Assembly: GCA_026826555.1 (NCBI GenBank)
Contig: JAKSZT010054335.1
Coordinates: 1,789,049-1,853,048, forward strand
Direction of reading: 5' to 3'
Origin: Tolypeutes matacus
Taxonomy: Eukaryota > Chordata > Mammalia > Cingulata > Chlamyphoridae
Length of the DNA stretch: 64,000 nucleotides
Shown piece by piece: positions 33,841 through 44,860 of the stretch; the stretch's first letter is position 1; every line of letters starts with the position of its first letter. The notes beneath the pieces are model-generated. The model saw only the letters and a list, made by a program, of their open reading frames with translations, was not told the origin of the DNA and did not search any database. Made by a program: the position numbers and the translations under genes.

Positions 33841-36323
33841 TTTTATTTATTTATTCATTTATACCCCCCTTGCTGCTTGTGCTCGCTGGGTCAGCTAACC
33901 ACGCCGTGCGGGCGGGCTTGCCTTCACCAGGAGGCCCCGGGAACCAAACCCGGGGCCTCCCATATGGTAAACGGGAGCCCTACTGATTGAGCCACAGCCG
34001 CTTCCCTCCTGTACTTCTTTGGTTAAATTAACTTCTAGGTATTTGAGTCTTTTTGTTGCTGTTGAAAATGGAATTTTCCTCCTGATTTCCTCCTCAGGTT
34101 GTTCAGTACTAGTGTACAAAAACATTACTGATTTTTGTGTATTGATCTTGTATCCTGCCACTTTGCTGAACTCATTTATTAGTTCAAGTAGCTTTGTTGT
34201 GGATACTTCAGGATTTTCTAAATACAGGATCATGTCATCCGCAAACAGTGAGAGTTTTACTTTCTCTTTTCCTATTTGGACGCCTTTAATTTTTTTGTCT
34301 TGTCTAATTGCCCTAGCTAGAACTTCTAGTACAATGTTGAATAACAATGGTGACAGTGGGCATCCTTGTCTTGTTCCTGATCTTGGAGGGAAAGCTTTTA
34401 ACCTTTCCCCATTGAGTATGATGTTTATCATATTGAGGAATTTTCCTTTTATTCCTATCTTTTGAAGTTTTTTTTTTTTTTTTAATCGAAAAAGGATGTT
34501 GGATTTTGTCGAATGCCTTTTCTGCATCTGTTGAGAAGATCTTGTGGTTTTTTTCCTTCAATTTGTTAATGTGGTGTATTACATTGATTGATTTTCTTAT
34601 GTTGAACCAGCCTTGCAGACAGGAATAAATCCCATTTGGTCGTGATGTATAAGTCTTTGACATGCTGTTGGATTCTATTTGCAAGTATTTTGTTGAGAAT
34701 TTTTGCCTCTATGTTCATTAGAGAGATTGGTCTGTAATTTTCTTTTCTTGTGGAACCTTTATCTGGCTTTGGTATTAGGGTGATGTTGGCTTCATAAAAT
34801 GTGTTGGGTAATTTTCTGTCCTCTTCAATTTTTTGGAAGAGTTTAAACAGGATTGGTGTTAATTCTTTTTGAAATTCTTGGTATAATTCACCTGTGAAGC
34901 CATCTGGTCCTGGACTTTTCTTTGCTGGGAGATTTTTGATGATGGATTCAATCTCCTTAATTGTGATTGGTTTGTTAAGTTCTTGTATTTCTTGTTGTGT
35001 CAGTGTAGGTTGGTTATATGTTTCTAGAAATTTGTCCATTTCATCTAGGTTGTCTAGTTTGTTGGCATATAGTTTCTCATAATATCCTCTTATGATTCTT
35101 TTTATTTCTGTGAGGTCATTTGTAATTTCCCCCCTTTCATTTCTGATTGTATTTATTTGCATCTTCTCTCTTTTTTTCTTTGTTAGTCTAGCGAGGGGTT
35201 TGTCAATTTTATTGATCTTCTCAAAGAACAAGCTTTTGGTTTTGTTGATTTTCTCTATTGTTTTTATGTTCTCACTTTCATTTATTTCTGCTCTAATGTT
35301 TATTATTTCTCTCCTTCTGCTTGCTTTGGGATTGGTTTGCTGTTCTTTTTCTAGTTTCTCTAGTTGTTCAGTTAAATCTTTGAGTTTAGCTCTTTCTTGT
35401 TTTTTAATATAGGCATTTAGGGCTATAAATTTCCCTCTCAAGACTGCCTTCGCTGTATCCCATAAGTTTTGATACATTGTGTTCTCATTTTCATTTGTCT
35501 CAATATAGTTACTGAATTCACTTGCAATTTCTTTTTTGACCCACTGAATATTTAGGAGTATGTTGTTCAGTCTCCACACATTTGCAAATTTACTTTTTTC
35601 CTGTCTGTTATTGATTTCTAGTTTCATTCCATTATGATCTGAGAAGGTGCTTTGTATAATTTCAATCTTTTTATATTTATTGAGAACTGTATTGTGACCT
35701 AACATGTGGTCTGTCCTGGAGAAAGATCCATGGACACTGGAGAAGAATGTATAACGTGCTGAGTTTGGATGCAGTGTTCTGTATATGTCTGTTAGGTCTA
35801 ACTTGTTTATCATATTGTTCAAGTTCTCTGTTTCTTTGTTGATCTTCTGTCTAGTTGTTCTATCTAATGATGTGAGAGGGGTGTTGAAGTCTCCGATGAT
35901 TATTGTAGAAATGTCTATTTCTCCCTTCAGTTTTGCCAGAGTTTGTCTCATACATTTTGGAACACCTTGGTTAGGTGCGTAGATATTTATGACTGTTATA
36001 TCTTCCTGAAGGATCGTCCCTTTTATTAATATATAATGGACTTTCTTATCTCTTATCACTTTTTTGCATTTAAAGTCTGTTTTGTCTGATATTAGTATAG
36101 CTACCCCTGCTCTTTTCTGTTTACTCTTTGCATGGAGTATCTTTTTCCAAACTTTTACTTTCAGCCGGTTTGTATCCCTGGGTCTGAGGTGAGTTTCTTG
36201 TAAGCAGCATATGGATGGCTCATGTTTTTTTATCCATTCTGTCAGCCTGTATCTTTTGATTGGGGAATTTAATCCATTCACATTCAATAATATTACTGAA
36301 AATGCACTATTTATTTCCTCCAT
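32305..36323 (-). pseudogene. L1 ORF2 (endonuclease / reverse transcriptase) remnant
   Basis: The first open stretch of 585 codons (36323-34566) contains an APE-type endonuclease with [31 protein letters not shown] and SDHN, all matching catalytic positions of L1 endonucleases. The start of the reverse transcriptase follows ([17 protein letters not shown]). A frameshift near 34630 and an expanded T-tract near 34470 move the rest into other frames. The [10 protein letters not shown] catalytic motif survives at about 34240. A DAS-SINE at 33795-34006 interrupts the 3' half, and the final open piece (32850-32305) carries the Cys-rich C-terminus. The element provides no host function that can be inferred. 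Confidence 0.9.
33795..34006 (-). mobile_element. DAS-SINE, long monomer in L1 ORF2
   Basis: It has a long T-tract, tail, spacer and head. TCCTGT flanks it (33789-33794 and 34007-34012), and L1 ORF2 resumes directly after. Confidence 0.93.
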
Positions 36324-36399
36324 TTTATTCTTTGGTTTTCATATGTCATCTTGTTTTTGTCTCTCTTTTTATTCTTTTGGTTATCCTTTCTGCTTTTCT

Positions 36400-37344
36400 T
36401 TCTTCTATACTCTCCTCCAAGCCTCTCTCTCCTGTCTTTTTCTTTCAGTTTCTAAGGCTTCCTTTAATATTTCCTGCAAAGGTGGATTCTTTTTTGCAAA
36501 CTCTCTTAGTTTCTGTTTGTTTGTGAATACTTTATATTCACCTTCTTATTTGAAGGACAGTTTTGCTGGATAAAGAATTCTCGGCTGGCAGTTTTTCTCT
36601 TTCAGTTTCCTAATTGTATCATACCACTGTCTTCTTGCCTCCATGGTTTCTGAAGAGAAATCTGCACTAAGTCTTACTGGACATCCTTTGTACGTGATCG
36701 TTTGCTTCTCTCTTGCTGCTCTGAAAATTTTCTCTTTAGCTTTTACATTTGACGTTCTGAATAGTAGGTGTCTTGGCGTAGGTCAATTTGGATTTATTCT
36801 CATTGGGGTATGGTGTGCTTCTTGGACATGTAAGTTTATTTCTTTTCGTGAGAATTGGGAAATTTTCAGTTATTATTTCCTCAAATACTCTTTCTGCCCC
36901 TTTTCCTTTCTCTTCCCCTTCTGGAACTCCCATGACATGTATGTTGTTGCATTTTGTGTTGTCATTCAACTCTCTGAGCCCCTGCTCAATTTATTCCATT
37001 CTTTTCTCTCTCTGTTCTTTCCTCTCTTCAATTTTAGCTGCTCTGTCTTCGGTATCACTTATTCTTTCTTCTATCATTTCGAGTCTGCTGTTGTATGCCT
37101 CAAATATGTTTTTGACTTCACCTATTGTGTCTTTCATTCCCATGAACTCCGTTACTTTTCTGTTCAGGATTTCAAATTCTTGTTCGCATTCGCTCAGTGT
37201 CTTCTTGATATCATTTATCTCTTTAACTATATTGTCTTTCATCTCATTAATTTGACTTTGGAAAGTTTTGCTCATCTCACTGATTAGTTCTCTCAAATTC
37301 TGCATCTCTTCTGGGACTTTGCTGTATTCCTTTTCTTGGGCCAT
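36400..37344 (-). pseudogene. L1 ORF1 (RNA-binding chaperone) remnant
   Basis: The start at 37344 gives an N-terminal piece of 117 residues (to 36991) with long heptad-like Leu/Ile/Met spacing, the trimerising coiled coil of ORF1p. A frame change follows. The next piece (from 36969) holds NNIHVMGVPEGEE and IITENFP, the start of the RNA-recognition domain, and the C-terminal part near 36600-36480 is again shifted. ORF1p normally coats L1 RNA in cytoplasmic particles; this copy cannot encode it. Confidence 0.85.
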
Positions 37345-37838
37345 GTCTTCTATTTTCTTAGTATGGCTTGTAATTTTTTGCTGGTGTTTAGGCCTCTGGT
37401 TAGGTTGTATTTTACTTAGATGCGCTATCTCTTTCTCTTTTATGGAGTTTTAGTGGCAGGAAGCTGTGAGTTACCACAGCTCTTTGATTTTTGGCTCAAC
37501 CTTGATTGTTAGGATTGTCCTGCTGGTTACTGGACCCAGTAATTGGTTGTAGAGTCATTTCCTAGGCCTTGGGCAGGGAGGCTATAGAGGCCAGGAAAAG
37601 CCACTCTTTATTAATTTCTTATGTGCGCTTCCTTTGTCTGCCAGGGGATGGCGCTCATTGGCAGCTCTCAATTCAATGCCCGGTCGGAGTGTATTTGTTG
37701 TGACACAGACCAGATCAATGTGATGGAGCTTCCTGTCTTGGGGCTAAGAGCTTTGTAATTCAAACTTTCTGAGACAGTTCTCCAGTCTTCTCTGGTAGCC
37801 CCCTCCCTTTTCCCAGCTAGGAAGTATTTCCACTCCCT

Positions 37839-37841
<3 letters not shown>

Positions 37842-37882
<41 letters not shown>

Positions 37883-37982
37883 NNNNNNNNNNNNNNNNNN
37901 NNNNNNNNNNNNNNNNNNNNNNNNNNNNNNNNNNNNNNNNNNNNNNNNNNNNNNNNNNNNNNNNNNNNNNNNNNNNNNNNNN

Positions 37983-38021
<39 letters not shown>

Positions 38022-38188
38022 TTTTATTTTATTTATTCATTTATCCCCCCCTTGCTGCTTGTGCTCGCTGGGTCAGCCAACCACGCCGTGCGGGCGGGCT
38101 TGCCTTCACCAGGAGGCCCCGGGAACCGAACCCGGGGCCCCCCACATGGTAAACGGGAGCCCTACTGATTGAGCCACAGCCGCTTCCC
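37842..38188 (-). mobile_element. DAS-SINE, long monomer in the L1 5' UTR, containing a gap
   Basis: The direct repeats TTCCACTCCCTTCT (37828-37841 and 38189-38202) are perfect. The T-tract is interrupted by exactly 100 N, a placeholder. The real tail length is unknown. Confidence 0.93.
37883..37982. other. Assembly gap (100 N) in a poly-T tract
   Basis: Exactly 100 N flanked by T on both sides points to assembly collapse in the SINE tail. Confidence 0.99.
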
Positions 38189-38206
38189 TTCCACTCCCTT
38201 CTGAAC

Positions 38207-38581
38207 CCTCAACAATCAGTCCCTGTTAGTAGAGGAGGAGATTGGGAGGTTTGTATATCTTTAGCCCCTTGCAGACTCCAAGGCAAACAATGGCGCAGCC
38301 CCACCCAACCTGGAAGGGCTCTCGGGACAGGGCAGACCAAACCTGGGAGTCCAAAGCAGGGTCAGCCCCAGGCTCTCTCTCCCCTCTCCCGTGGAGTCCT
38401 CAACAATTAGCCCAGGCTAGAAGAGAGGGAGGTTGCAAGGGTCGGTATTTCTCCAGTCCTTTCTAGGCTCCCAAGGCAAACCACTGTGTGGAAGGGTCCA
38501 TGGTGCTCCGCAGCCCAAATTTGCGGGTCAGAACCTGAGTCAGCCTAAGGCTGTGTCCCTCTCTCTCTGCTTTCCGGGAGT
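38207..38581 (-). repeat. Diverged tandem duplication in the L1 5' UTR (about 190-bp unit)
   Basis: Unit A (38207-38397) and unit B (38398-38581) both start CCTCAACAAT, share AGGCAAAC near the middle, and end with a CTCTC-rich block before GGAGT. They align end to end with many substitutions. Confidence 0.7.
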
Positions 38582-38872
38582 GGTAGATCCCTGGAGCCCC
38601 CTTTGTCTGTAGTCGCAGACCCAGAGGCCCAAGAATTCTGAAGAGTGTGGGGGAGGGTGCCGGCAGCAGCAGAAGCTGCTACTTGCAACTCACAGTTCTG
38701 TATTCGAGATTTCCCTCTTCTGTCCCTCTCTCCTCTGGGTGGTGTGCAGCCTTCACTTGCTGTCCTAAACCCTAGAAGATCTATTTCAGAGCTGTTTCAG
38801 CCTGTCCTCTAGCTATTTTTCTGGAGAAGAGATTCCCTTGTTTTACTAGTCTGCCATCTTCCCGGAAGTCCC

Positions 38873-39689
38873 AAATTTTAATAACAATAAAAAATACTTC
38901 TTATTCTTTAGAAAGTTTGGAGAGTATTGGAGCAATGGGGATTAAAAAGAAAAGAGGACAAATCCCCAAGAGGATATATCTGATTCCCACAGACTCAAAA
39001 CCAGTTTTAGGGAAAGGAGATTGAAGGGAAACCAAAGGCAGACCCTTATGTCAGAATGAAAGGAAACAGGCTGGTAAATTGAGATCAACATTTTCATCTC
39101 TTCAGGCTAAAATTATGGACTTCAAATGCTCAGCTGCACGACTGAAAGCTAGGGCTGCCACTCATATTGGTAAGCTGTTTATGGAGAGAACACACGTGAG
39201 CCAGAAGATTAAATATTTGGTGTTTGTAACTCCACTGACTACTATTTAGAAGTGAATTTAGTGTCTGGAATTGGAGAAGAAGATATTCAACAGCTACTTA
39301 TAACTGACACCGTGTGTTGTGCAAAGCATGAAATGGATTTCGCCAGATTTCAATGCTACAGGCAGGGGAAGGGAAAACAATATGTTGAACATTATTTTAC
39401 TTAGGTAAGGGAGAAGTATAGCTTAGTGGAACATACATGGTAGTGCACTTTTATGTCCTGATGTGTGTGTGTGGATTTTGCAATGAGTAAATGATTGCTT
39501 CAAACAAACAGTAAAGATGAAATGGGAGGATGGGGAAGGCAGTCCTCCCCTCTCCAAGGGGAAGAACTGAACTGATGAGGTACCAGAGGAAAACACTGTT
39601 GTGTCCACGTGTCCTGTACTTAAAGGGAGGAAAGAGCACTCAAATATATTTAGAAGACATTTCTGACAAAAGGGGAGTGTCCTAGTTCA
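38873..39689. other. Single-copy non-coding stretch
   Basis: No repeat or exon recognised. Confidence 0.35.
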
Positions 39690-40340
39690 TTCTTTTTTAT
39701 TTTATTTTGAAAGAAACTTTAGATTACATAAATGTTACATTGAATATATAGGGGGATCCCCATATATCTCCCCCTCCCCCTCCCATACTTTTCCCCAATA
39801 ACAACATCTTTCATTAGTGTGGTGCATTTGTTACAATTATGGTTTTTTTTTTTTTTTTAAGATTTTATTTATTTATTCATTTATCCCCCCCTTGCTGCTT
39901 GTGCTCGCTGGGTCATCTAACCACGCCGTGCAGGCCGGCTTGCCTTCACCAGGAGGCCCTGGGAACCGAACCCGGGGCCTCCCATATGGTAAACGGGAGC
40001 CCCACTGATTGAGCCACAGCCGCTTCCCTTGTTACAATTATTGAACACATATTGAAGCATTGCTACTAACCATGGACTACAGTTTACATTATAGTTTACA
40101 CTTTGCCCTGTACCGTTTTATAGGTTTTGACAAAATGTTCCATGGCCTGTATCCATCATTGCAATGTCATGCAGGACAATTCCAGTGTCCCCAAAATGCC
40201 CGACGCTACACCTGTTCTTCCCTCTCCCTCCCCCAGAACCTCTGGTGACTACGGCCTTTGTATCAGTGTTATGAGATCTTCTGTTGCTAGAATAATAAGT
40301 CTACTCTAGTCCATAGTTGCAGCCCCCCTTATGTTTGTTT
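39690..40340 (-). mobile_element. L1 3' UTR fragment
   Basis: Antisense 3'UTR with CTAACCATGGACTACAGTTT, GGTTTTGACAAAATGTTCC and CAATGTCATGCAGGACAATT; it is the counterpart of 1430-1700. A DAS-SINE interrupts it. Confidence 0.8.
39841..40028 (-). mobile_element. DAS-SINE, long monomer
   Basis: The full structure is present, with perfect direct repeats TTGTTACAATTAT (39828-39840 and 40029-40041). Confidence 0.95.
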
Positions 40341-40520
40341 ATTCTTCAATCTTGAGGATTTTGGTTTAGTGATGCCCACTCTGTTTCTGACTGAGAGGGG
40401 CCTAACGTGTTCTTAGTTAAGTAGAAAAGTAATCACAATACTGCCTCTGTGAACTTTTAAATCGAGATTTATCTAAGAACTAAAAAGTTGTGTTCTGCGA
40501 TTTTACTTTAGTGTGTGTGA

Positions 40521-40555
<35 letters not shown>

Positions 40556-40950
40556 CGAGAGGGAGAGAGGGAGAGAGGGAGAGAAGGAGAGAGCCCTCTG
40601 ATTAATTCATCAAACTAACCCTAGAGTAAGTCACAGCCAGCTGGAAGGATCAGACACATATGCTAGTAAATCCAGTAGACCGTAGCGCTGGGGGGTAGAG
40701 CAATGCTCAGGGGGCTTTGGGAACCCAGAGTTCAGCTGAGGGGCAGGGAGAGGTGTGATGGTCTGCAGGAGATGACCCAGGATGCGCGTTGAAACATGAT
40801 TTCCATAGACTACCCCAGACCTTCAGAATATTAGCAAATGCCATCGTGGATGCGACAAGGCGGTTAACCATTCCCGAAGACAGTCCGTTCATTCATATTT
40901 AATTAAAAATTCACATTAAAATGAAGCTGACATATATTTCTTTTAAATAG
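40341..40950. other. Intronic sequence before the LRRC2 start-codon exon
   Basis: It holds a compound microsatellite at 40511-40593. The acceptor TTCTTTTAAATAG (to 40950) has only a short pyrimidine run. Confidence 0.6.
40511..40593. repeat. (GT)n(GA)n compound microsatellite
   Basis: GT dinucleotides change into GA dinucleotides and GGGAGA units. It lies about 360 bp upstream of the first coding exon. Confidence 0.95.
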
Positions 40951-40969
40951 GTAATTTCATGCTCCCAAA

Positions 40970-41094
40970 ATGGGACACGAAGTGATCGTATTCGACATTT
41001 CTGTCATCAGAAACTTGTGGGAAACTCGTGTGAAGAAGCACAAAGCTCGGCAGAAGAAGGAGGCAGAAAGACTCGAGAAAAGCGCATTGGAAAA
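40970..41094 (+). CDS. LRRC2: LRRC2 coding exon 1 (start codon; residues 1-42)
   Basis: The exon opens at 40951 after the acceptor ending TTTTAAATAG and has 19 nt of 5'UTR before the ATG at 40970. The product starts [14 protein letters not shown] and continues into a very basic, Lys/Arg/Glu-rich stretch (residues about 20-42) expected to be helical. This is the characteristic LRRC2 N-terminus, which carries no leucine-rich repeats and no signal peptide, so a cytosolic or organelle-associated protein is likely. The ATG follows CCAAA and precedes GG, an adequate initiation context. The exon ends after two bases of a Lys codon and the donor is GTACGT (41095). In-frame fit to coding exon 2 supports these borders. 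Confidence 0.95.
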
Positions 41095-42789
41095 GTACGT
41101 GTTTTCTGTCTGGGCCTTGCAGTTCACTCAGTGACTACGGTCTCGAGCAGGTGACGGTTGTGTTGTGGAGGAGCTGTTTCTTCCTGGCTTTTTCCCTGCC
41201 TGTGACCTCAAAACCCTGCTCCCTAAGAGTGACACCCGTAGGGATTCTGATCCGTAGACGCAGTCCCAAAGAAAGTCCGTGACCCTACATCAAATTGGCA
41301 AATGGTGGTATATTTGTATTCTTTACGTTAAAAAAAATGCAGAAGGTGTGACTGTGTCTTGGTTCTCCACTTTTATGACGCTTTGGATTTATTGCAATCC
41401 TGCTGGCTAATTAAGCTTCTACTGTACCCATCCCAGCTGTTCCAGGTAGTTATCATTATCCTCAACTTGCAGCATGAGGAAACTGGGACTTAAGTAACTT
41501 GCCCAAGTTGGCACAGCTGGTAAGTGGAGGATTTGGCCAAGCCCTTTCCCCTACATAATGCTGCAATTGCAGGTAGTTGCAACATCTTTTCACCTGGTAC
41601 TAATTTGAGATCATCCAATATGAATTTCAGGATTAGAATCTGCAGTCCCCGTGGTTGAAGGTCTAAGTAATCACGAGGTCCCAGGGCCCTATGGGCTCAA
41701 CGTGGCTCTCAGGCTGCTCCAAGTTCCTCCCTACTCTTTGCATCTGCAGTTACTCTGGAGGAGGACAAGCTTGTTGTGTGGACCCGAACCCTGGGGATGG
41801 TGGGGGTGGTAGGGGGCTTAAGAAAGTCACAGTCACTGCTGTAACCTCCTGAGGGGTTTTGGAACAGGAGCTCTCTGCAGAGAGCTGTGGCCTGCACACC
41901 ATGCTCCCCCTGACCCTCTGTCTTTCATAGTGTTAAACAGCTTTGTGCCAGCTTTACACAGCTCGAGTTCAAGTATTGACCCAGCTTGTGTTGTGTCTCA
42001 TCTTAACCTAAGACAGAAAACTTAGGGATCTGCTAGGCTTTTCCAGCTTAAGATAAGAAAAGCAGCCACCAAGGTGGCTGGGCAGGGAAGGGGGAGTGTG
42101 TGTGTTGGAGGGGCACATGTCTAGGAGAGAAAGCATCCAATCTATCTTGATAAACTTGTTTCTTACAACATTAAAAAATGGGTGTAGTTAATTTACCTTT
42201 TTCCCAGGCATTTTTGAGTTTCCGCAATGTGATTTGCAATGTGATTACTAGTACTCTTTGAAGGTTAACCTTTCGTTAATATCTGAAGATCTGTTGCCAG
42301 TGTGGAAATTAATATATTGATCATACAAGGCAAATACCTGGTTAATTTAAATTTACTAAAACAAAACCAAAGAAAACCCTCCAGCCTGCTGTTACCTCAC
42401 TGCATGGTATTATTTCATTCTGTAATGCTGTATTTGTTCTATGAAGTATCTACCAACACTTAAAGGTTGTAAGTAGAGACAAAATACAGAACATAACTAT
42501 CTGAGGGAAACGCAGTCACTTATGGAAAGATGAGAGAAGAGCTATTGTAGGGCTCTAAGGGAGGAATTTCATCCAGAGAGGCTATTTGCCATCTGGGCTC
42601 GGATTGTCGGTTCATTTCCTAAGGAAAGGGTATTTATTGCATATTTATTGATTTATTCTACTAAAATCAATTCAAGGGGAAGATTTCATATTCAATTATA
42701 TGGGTGATAAAAGACAATGACATTTTATTTATTTTAATTATTCTCAAGGAAGAGAATGGGAATTTTAAAAATTAATTTATATTTTCCAA
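41095..42789. other. LRRC2 intron, left part
   Basis: Apart from a MIR remnant at 41430-41545, no repeat or exon is recognised. Confidence 0.5.
41430..41545 (+). repeat. MIR SINE remnant
   Basis: ATCATTATCCTCAACTTGC, GAGGAAACTGGGACTTAAG and CTTGCCCAAGTTGGCACAGC match MIR. Confidence 0.82.
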
Positions 42790-43165
42790 GTACACACTTT
42801 GGACGGAATGTACATGGCATGGGTCTGTCTAACAGTGAACCATGTGGTGGAAGATGGACTGTGGCTAACTTGTATGTGAGGTGAGAGTGCTCTCTCAGGA
42901 ACTCTAACAAATGTACAATGCTAATACATGGTGTTAATATTCAGGGGTACATGGAAAAATATACCAAGTGTACGCCATGGACCAGAGTTAGTGGTAATTG
43001 TCTGATGATGCTCTTTCATAGTCTGTAAAATATGTTCCACAACAATGTAAAGTGTTGGTGGAAGGGTGGTGTCTGAGAATTGTGCACATTATGCATGATA
43101 GTTTTTTAAGCTCACAACTCCTCCAATAAATGAATAAATAAACAAACAAACAAATAAATAAATGT
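42790..43165 (+). mobile_element. L1 3' end, sense orientation
   Basis: The segment ending AAGCTCACAACTCCTCCAAT plus an AAATAAAC-rich tail is the sense version of the 3'UTR at 9314-9798. The tail has become an (AAAT/AAAC)n microsatellite at about 43122-43164. Confidence 0.75.
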
Positions 43166-44619
43166 TTTCCTCTTGACTTTCCTAACGTTAGCTGTCAGAG
43201 TAAATAATATAAAACATTTAAAAAGTAAACCCAAAGTAGATTTGGTGTATAATTATTTTAGTGGGGTCTAAAATAAAGTAGAAAGTGGTCTGCTTTCCTT
43301 TTTTCTTCAGTTTTTTATTGGCCATACTAAGCTATGGGAAATAGTTATGGCAATATGTGATTTGTGATAAAGGAAAGCTGTATTATGTAGGGCTTAACTG
43401 ATGTCAGTTCAGTACAGTGTCATAATCTAGCTTCAGTTTCAGTCTACGAAACGAGGAAGGAAAGTCAGAGGCATTAAACTGAAAAGTGCTTAGCCAACAC
43501 GAGAATTTGCAGTGGCTGTGCTGTTGGTTGGTAAGTTTGGGGTAATTTCTTCTAATAGATGTTCAATCAGCATGTCTTAGACCTAAGGCAAGCCCCTCTT
43601 CCCTAGCTACAGCCAGATCTAGATCTACAGGAAGATAAAAATAGTTTTATCATATGGTTATAAAAATCTTTAATCAGAAAGCAACAGTCCCCAGCCCTTG
43701 CAACCCACTTCTAATTTTCTTCTGCTGTGAAATTCATTTCTATGTGCTGGTTTTTAAAATTTATCCTAACTTTTATTCCACTATTTACGGACTTCCTAGG
43801 GAGATCCTGAAGCCCTAACTGATTGATGGCTGAGTGCTTTCCCATGATTAGCTCACTGTGATTAAAACCTGGGTGCTGCTAGTGAGTGCCAGCAGCAAAA
43901 TATTTTATTTTTCAAATGCTCCCACTTCTTCCAGTTTACTGGCAAGGTGAAACTCGAGTGATATCCAGAGTAGTTTCTTATGAGCAAAAAGTCTTATTAA
44001 GAAGTGGCATTTGCACACAGACCCGAGGGAGCCAGCCCCGCAGAAATGTGGGAACCAGTGTTCCAGGCTGACCTAATAGCAAGTGCAAATATCCCAAGGC
44101 AGGAATCTGCCTGGGTGTTCAAGGAAGAGCAAGGAGGCAAGCCTGGCTGGACCAGGAAAAGCAAGAGACTGTGCACTGGTTGATGGGGTCAGGCAGGTTA
44201 GGGGAGGATCACAGATCTATAGAGCCTTGTTGGTCCAAGTGGGGCGTTTGCTTTCACCACGTGGGCTGAGAAGCCAATGAGAGGTGTGGGCAGAGGTGTG
44301 ACGTGATGTGATTGACGTTGTCAGGCTCACTCAGCCTGCTGGGTGGTTTAGACTGTAGGGAGTGATGCAGGCAAGAAGCTGATAGCAGCCTGAATTGCTT
44401 CCATCTGATGAGGAGTAACTAGACTCTGGATATTTTGAAGGTAGAACTGACCATAGTTGTTGATAGATTTGATACGGGGCGTGAAAGAAAGCATGGAATT
44501 AAACGTGATCCTGAGATTTTTTTTTTTTTTTTTCAATCAGAGTAACTGGAAACCTGGAGGTACCTTTTACTGAGATGGGGAAGAAGCAAGTTTTGAGGGT
44601 GAAGATCAAGAGTTTGGGT
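43166..44619. other. Intronic, non-repeat stretch
   Basis: No exon or named family. There is a T-tract near 44517-44533. Confidence 0.4.
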
Positions 44620-44860
44620 TGAAACATTGTTGGAGATTGAATCATGTTCCCCACAAAAACACATGTTCAGATCCTACCCCCAGGTCCTTTGGGCATGAGC
44701 CCATTTGTAAATATGACCTTTGGAGATATTAATAAAGGTCTGCCCAAATTGAATGAGGGTGAGCCCTAATCTAATATGGCTGAAGTCTTTAAGAGGAAAA
44801 AAAATTAGACATGGAAGAGAAGGCCACAGGGTATCAGTGGGATACAGAGGATAAATCTGG
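44620..44860 (+). repeat. MLT1-like LTR 5' fragment
   Basis: GGAGATTGAATCATGTTCCC, TTTGTAAATATGACCTTTGG, GAGGGTGAGCCCTAATCTAA and AGTCTTTAAGAGG follow the MLT1 5' half in order. Confidence 0.7.

Larger units (their letters stand above)
32031..38872 (-). mobile_element. Nearly full-length L1, inactivated
   Basis: Read on the minus strand, it starts near 38872 with GGGACTTCCGGGAAGATGGC. A GC-rich 5'UTR, ORF1 (about 37344-36400) and ORF2 (36323-32305) follow, then a short AT-rich 3'UTR ending in a T-tract on the + strand. Removing three DAS-SINEs leaves roughly the length of a complete L1. Frameshifts and the insertions make it non-functional. No target duplication was found, so the ends are approximate. 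Confidence 0.92.

Noticed and set aside
34566..36323. 585-codon open frame as a host gene
   Set aside because: The endonuclease and reverse-transcriptase motifs and the surrounding structure show it is L1 ORF2.
36643..37287. 214-codon + strand open frame rich in Phe/Leu/Ser, membrane-protein-like
   Set aside because: It is the antisense of L1 ORF1; the hydrophobic look arises from reverse-complemented Lys/Glu codons.
40511..40593. CRISPR-like or satellite array
   Set aside because: It is a plain dinucleotide microsatellite with no spacers, in a mammalian genome.
1..40900. TDGF1 (CRIPTO), expected near LRRC2 and divergent from it in other mammals
   Set aside because: I looked for the EGF-CFC cysteine pattern on the minus strand and saw no exon of it; it probably lies left of the window.
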